In this document: positions 7,001 through 10,788 of the stretch, piece after piece | How the letters are laid out: each line of letters begins with the position of its first letter | Position numbering within the stretch: the first letter of the stretch is position 1 | Assembly (NCBI GenBank): GCA_023437285.1 | Contig: JAEZGP010000700.1 | Span: forward strand, 1-10,788 | Length of the DNA stretch: 10,788 nt | Reading direction: 5' to 3' | From: Actinomycetes bacterium | GTDB taxonomy: Bacteria; Actinomycetota; Actinomycetes; Mycobacteriales; Micromonosporaceae | Notes under the pieces: model-generated | Told to the model about the DNA's origin: nothing | Database searches by the model: none | What the model saw: only the letters and a program-made list of their open reading frames with translations | Translations under genes and position numbers: made by a program

Positions 7001-10000
7001 ATGACCCTCACCACGTGTTCGCCCGAGCAGGTGCGGGTGTGGTTGGCCAGCCAGTTGGCCGGCGACCAGGTCGCGGTGCCCAACGCGACGTTCGGGCTGC
7101 GGCTGCGCGGGCCGCTCGACGTCGGCGCGCTGCGGGCCGCGTTCGCCGCGGTGGTCGCCCGCCACGAGGCCCTGCGGACCGTCTACCTCGCCCCCGAACC
7201 GGGGAGTACCGACCTGCGCCAGCGCGTCCTCGAACCCGACGACGTCGCGGCCACCTGGCTGACCGAGGTTGACCTGCGCGACCTGCCGGCGGCCGACCGG
7301 GAGGCGCGCGCGCAGCAGATCGCCGCGCGCGTGGCCGCCCGGCGCTTCGCTCTCGACCGAACGCCGCAGTTCCACGCGTGGCTGCTGCGGACGGGCGACG
7401 GCGAACACGTCCTGCTGTTCGTGGCGCACCACATCAACTTCGACGAGCGCTCCATCGACGTGGTGGTCGCCGACCTCGCCGCCGCGTACGGGCGGGCCGA
7501 ACTGTCGCCGCTGCCCGCCAGCTACGCCGGGTACGCCGGGTGGGCCAACGAACGCCTGACCGGCCCGGACGCCGAACAGCGCCGGGCGTACTGGCGCGAG
7601 CGCCTGGCCGGGGCCCCGCCGCTGGATTTGCCGATCCGGCGCGGCCCCAACGGGCCCACCACGGACAGCGTGCGGGTCAGCCTGCCGGCCGGCACCGTGG
7701 ACCGGCTGCGCTCGGCCGCCGGACGCGGGGTCACCCCGTTCGTGGCGCTGCTGACCGTACTCAAACTGGTGTTGCGGACCTACAGCGGTGAGTCGGACGT
7801 CACCGTCGGCACTGTGTCGTCGGGGCGGCAGCGGGTCGCGTGGGAACCGCTGGTCGGCTGCTTCTACAACCCGCTGGCGCTGCGGACCGACCTGGGCGGC
7901 GCGGACACGTTCGCGGACGCGGCCAAGCGGGTGCGGCGCACCGTCGTGGCGGCGATGCTGCGCGACATGCCGTTCGACCACGTGGTGGCGGCGGTGCGGC
8001 CCGACCGGGTGCCCGGCGCGCACCCGCTGTTCCAGGTCAGCTTCGCCGTGCACGGACACCGCGACGGGTACGGCACGTGGCCCGGCCTCGACGTGGACGT
8101 GTGGCACCACGAGGTCGGCGCGCAGGCGCTCGACCTGGCCGTCGACGCGACCGTACGACCCGACGGCGGCGCGGACCTGACGTTGCGGCACCCGGACGGC
8201 GCGTTCGAACCGGGCTCGGTGGCCAGGCTGGCCGCGCACGTGTGCGCGTTCGCCACGGCACTGGCCGCCGACCCGAGCCGGCCCCTGCACCAGATCCCCA
8301 TGGCGGCGGCCGGCGAAGCCGACGAACTGCGCCGGTGGAACGACACCGCCGCGCCGCTGCCCGACCGGACCGTCCTGGACCTCATCCGGGAGCGGGCCGC
8401 CGCGACCCCCGACGCCCCTGCCGTCCACGAGCTGCCCTACCGGGCGTTGCTGGCGCGGGTCGCCGCGCTGGCCGGGCGCCTGCAGGGCGCCGGGGTGCGG
8501 CCCGGCGACCTCGTCGCCATCTGCCTCGACCGGGGGACCGACCTGCTCGTCGCGCCGCTGGCCGTGTGGCGGGCCGGGGCCGCCTACCTGCCGGTCGACC
8601 CCGACTACCCGCCGGCCCGGCAGGCGTTCGTGCTGGCCGACTCGCGCGCCACCTGCGTCGTCACGGCCGCCCACCGCGTCGCCGACCTGCCGGACCACGA
8701 CGCCACCGTGGTGCTCGTCGACGACCCGTCCGCCGCGCCGGCGCCGGTCGACGCGCGCACCGACCTGGCGTACGTGCTCTACACCTCCGGGTCCACGGGC
8801 CGGCCCAAGGGCGTCGAGATCGGGCACGCGGCGCTGACGAACTTCATCCTCGGCATGCGCGACCTGCTCGACGCCGGCGCGGGCGACCGGTGGCTGGCCG
8901 TCACGTCGCTGGCCTTCGACATCGCCGGGCTGGAACTGTTCCTGCCGCTCGTCACCGGCGCCAGCCTGGTCGTCGCCGACGACGCGACGGGCCGCGACGG
9001 CCGGGCCCTGGCCGCGTTCATCGAGCGGCACCGTGTGACCCACGTGCAGACCACCCCGTCGCGGTGGCGGCTGCTGCTCGCCGCCGACTTCACCGGCGAC
9101 GTCACCGCCCTCGTCGGCGGCGAGGCGCTGCCCCTCGACGTGGCCCGTGACCTGCGCGGCCGCGTCACCCGTCTGATCAACGTGTACGGGCCCACCGAGA
9201 CCACGATCTGGTCGACGGCGTGGGAGGTGCCGGCCGACCCGGACGAGGTCGTCATCGGCGGCCCGATCGCGAACACGCAGGTCCACATCCTCGACCCGTA
9301 CGGGCGGCCCGCGCCGATCGGCGTACCCGGCGAGCTGTGCATCGGCGGCGCTGGGGTGGCGCGCGGCTACCGTGGCCGGCCGGCCCTGACCGCGCAACGG
9401 TTCGTGCCCAATCCCGTCGACGGCGGCCGGATGTACCGCACCGGCGACCGGGCACGCTGGCGCGGCGACGGGGTCCTCGAGTTCCTCGGCCGGCTCGACA
9501 ACCAGATCAAGCTGGCCGGGCACCGCATCGAGCCGGGTGAGATCGAGGCCCGGCTCGTCGAGTACGAGGGCGTCGCCCAGGCCGCCGTCATCGCCGCCCC
9601 CGTCGACGGGACCCCGCAGCTGGTGGCGTACGTCGTCGGCGACGCGGTCGAGCCGCTGGCCCTGCGCGCGGCGCTCGCCCGCGTGCTGCCCGCCTACCAG
9701 GTCCCCGCGTACTTCGTGGCGCTCGACGCGCTGCCCATGACGCCGAACGGCAAGCTCGACCGGGCCGCGTTGCCCGCGCCGGACCGCGCGGCCGCGGCGC
9801 ACACCGCCTACGAACCCCCCGCCACGCCCACGCAGGCCCTCATCGCCGAGGTGTGGTCGCAGGTGCTCGGCGTCGATCAGGTCGGCGCCGGTGACGACTT
9901 CTTCCTGCTCGGCGGCCATTCCCTGCTCGCTATGCGGGCCGCCGCCGGGGCGTCCGAGGCCGTCGGCGTCGACGTGCCGGGGCTGCTCATCTTCACCCAC

Positions 10001-10788
10001 TCGACGCTGCGCGACCTGGCCGCCGCCGTGGACGAGCTGCGCGCCGCCGCGCCGCCCGCCGCGCAGGTGGCGCTGCATGGCGTGGCCGGGCCGGGCCGGG
10101 CCGACGCCGTGGCCGCGCCGCCCGGCCGGGCCGCCGCCGAGCAGCGCGACGCGTTCCCGCTGACGTTCGGGCAGGAACGGCTGTGGTTCCTCGACCGCCT
10201 CGACCCGGGCGACGCCTCATACAACATCCCGCTCGTGTACCGGCTGCGCGGTCCCGTCGACGCGGGCCTGCTCGAGCTGGCGCTCGGCGACGTGGTGGCC
10301 CGGCACGACGCGCTGCGGCTGCGCTTCGCCGAGCACGACGGGGAGCCGACCCAGTCGGTGCTGCCCCCGGGGCCGGTCCCGCTGGAGGTCCTCGACACCG
10401 CGGGCGGTCCCGATCCCGTCGGTTCGGCGCAGGCGCTGATCTCCGGGCGTACGAACGCGGCTTTTGATCTGACGGCCGGCGGGCTGGTGCGCGCGACGCT
10501 GGTGCGGGTCGGTCCCGACGACCACCTTTTCTGCCTGGTCGTGCACCACATCGTCGCGGACGGTACGTCCCTGGCGATCATCCTGCGGGACCTGCACGAG
10601 TGCTACCGCGCGCGCCGCGACGGCGCGGCGGCCCGGCTGCCGGAGTTGCCCATCGGGTACGCCGACTTCGCGGTGTGGCAGCAGCGGTCGCTGGCCGCGT
10701 TGGCCACGGCGGACGAGGCGCGTGGGTACTGGCGCGACCGGCTCGCCGACCTGCCGGTGCTCGACCTGCCCACCGACCGGCCCCGCGC
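7001..10788 (+). CDS. Non-ribosomal peptide synthetase, C-A-T-C domains, 3' end outside the window
   Basis: The frame stays open for 1262 codons to the window edge, so the protein is partial. Domain order: condensation (about 7-430), adenylation (about 445-920), carrier (about 940-1010), an Ala/Gly/Pro linker, then a second condensation domain from 1052 (FPLTFGQERLWFLDRL), cut off. C1 has RHEALRT and LVGCFYNPLALRTDL, but its active site reads HHINFDE (143-149) instead of HHxxxDG. The A domain has YTSGSTGRPKG (594-604), NVYGPTETTIW (727-737) and NGKLDR with Lys918. Specificity residues read by eye are D640 I641 L644 Q683 L704 G706 V728 I736 W737 K918, nearly the glycine code DILQLGLIWK. The carrier has LGGHSL with Ser974 for phosphopantetheine. 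C2 has canonical HHIVADG (1182-1188). Start: an in-frame TAG at 6989 and no earlier ATG/GTG/TTG after it make 7001 the only choice, yet no ribosome binding site precedes it. No epimerase or MbtH is seen here. Confidence 0.95.
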   Translation, partial: MTLTTCSPEQVRVWLASQLAGDQVAVPNATFGLRLRGPLDVGALRAAFAAVVARHEALRTVYLAPEPGSTDLRQRVLEPDDVAATWLTEVDLRDLPAADREARAQQIAARVAARRFALDRTPQFHAWLLRTGDGEHVLLFVAHHINFDERSIDVVVADLAAAYGRAELSPLPASYAGYAGWANERLTGPDAEQRRAYWRERLAGAPPLDLPIRRGPNGPTTDSVRVSLPAGTVDRLRSAAGRGVTPFVALLTVLKLVLRTYSGESDVTVGTVSSGRQRVAWEPLVGCFYNPLALRTDLGGADTFADAAKRVRRTVVAAMLRDMPFDHVVAAVRPDRVPGAHPLFQVSFAVHGHRDGYGTWPGLDVDVWHHEVGAQALDLAVDATVRPDGGADLTLRHPDGAFEPGSVARLAAHVCAFATALAADPSRPLHQIPMAAAGEADELRRWNDTAAPLPDRTVLDLIRERAAATPDAPAVHELPYRALLARVAALAGRLQGAGVRPGDLVAICLDRGTDLLVAPLAVWRAGAAYLPVDPDYPPARQAFVLADSRATCVVTAAHRVADLPDHDATVVLVDDPSAAPAPVDARTDLAYVLYTSGSTGRPKGVEIGHAALTNFILGMRDLLDAGAGDRWLAVTSLAFDIAGLELFLPLVTGASLVVADDATGRDGRALAAFIERHRVTHVQTTPSRWRLLLAADFTGDVTALVGGEALPLDVARDLRGRVTRLINVYGPTETTIWSTAWEVPADPDEVVIGGPIANTQVHILDPYGRPAPIGVPGELCIGGAGVARGYRGRPALTAQRFVPNPVDGGRMYRTGDRARWRGDGVLEFLGRLDNQIKLAGHRIEPGEIEARLVEYEGVAQAAVIAAPVDGTPQLVAYVVGDAVEPLALRAALARVLPAYQVPAYFVALDALPMTPNGKLDRAALPAPDRAAAAHTAYEPPATPTQALIAEVWSQVLGVDQVGAGDDFFLLGGHSLLAMRAAAGASEAVGVDVPGLLIFTHSTLRDLAAAVDELRAAAPPAAQVALHGVAGPGRADAVAAPPGRAAAEQRDAFPLTFGQERLWFLDRLDPGDASYNIPLVYRLRGPVDAGLLELALGDVVARHDALRLRFAEHDGEPTQSVLPPGPVPLEVLDTAGGPDPVGSAQALISGRTNAAFDLTAGGLVRATLVRVGPDDHLFCLVVHHIVADGTSLAIILRDLHECYRARRDGAAARLPELPIGYADFAVWQQRSLAALATADEARGYWRDRLADLPVLDLPTDRPR

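Noticed and set aside
6914..10078. Very long open frame (about 1050 codons) on the minus strand opposite the NRPS
   Set aside because: Its translation is Arg/Gly/Val/Pro-rich without domains, as expected opposite a GC-rich gene. The plus-strand frame from 7001 carries all NRPS core motifs in order.
10080..10130. GGCCG-type tandem repetition in the NRPS
   Set aside because: It encodes the Ala/Gly/Pro interdomain linker between carrier and C2, where such composition is usual in GC-rich NRPS genes.

Overview
The window is very GC-rich in most genes, has GGAGG-type ribosome binding sites, strong third-position G/C bias and ATGA-overlapping gene starts. It encodes a secreted PLA2 of the Streptomyces type, a DrrAB-type exporter, an MMPL/RND transporter and a modular NRPS. 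Together these point to a filamentous actinomycete (Streptomyces, Micromonosporaceae or a relative; I cannot name the genus). The right half looks like the left edge of a non-ribosomal peptide biosynthetic cluster that continues beyond the window.

Layout. Positions 55-549 (minus) encode a secreted bacterial phospholipase A2 with an intact His/Asp catalytic pair, followed by a perfect 12-bp terminator hairpin (1-46). Positions 550-843 are non-coding but dense in structure: a perfect 17-bp palindrome near the PLA2 start, a small hairpin, a 23-nt inverted repeat with only two mismatches, and a run of seven G-tracts abutting the stop codon of the next gene. Positions 844-2702 (minus) form a translationally coupled two-gene ABC exporter operon (DrrB-like permease, DrrA-like ATPase). 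A 130-bp divergent spacer separates it from a 753-aa MMPL/RND-type transporter (2833-5094, plus).

Positions 5111-6940 differ in composition. They hold a 33-codon small ORF with a good ribosome binding site, whose stop overlaps (ATGA) the start of a 558-aa DUF262/DUF1524 protein of the GmrSD/SspE-like type IV restriction class. This gene is visibly less GC-rich than its neighbours and contains two in-frame TTA codons, suggesting acquired defence DNA lodged between the transporter and the NRPS.

From 7001 to the window end, one open frame encodes an NRPS with domain order C-A-T-C (second C cut off). Its A-domain specificity residues read closest to the glycine code, and its first C domain has an altered active-site motif (HHINFDE instead of HHxxxDG). 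The 60-bp promoter region carries three CGTACA direct repeats at exactly 11-bp spacing, the architecture recognised by SARP-family activators. A TANNNT -10 box follows at a position that predicts transcription starting on the A of the ATG, so the NRPS mRNA is probably leaderless.

How the genes may work together (inference): the NRPS makes a peptide, possibly N-acylated or joined to an upstream subunit through its N-terminal C domain, and the DrrAB and MMPL transporters export it or protect the producer. The PLA2 and the restriction-like protein are probably neighbours rather than pathway members.
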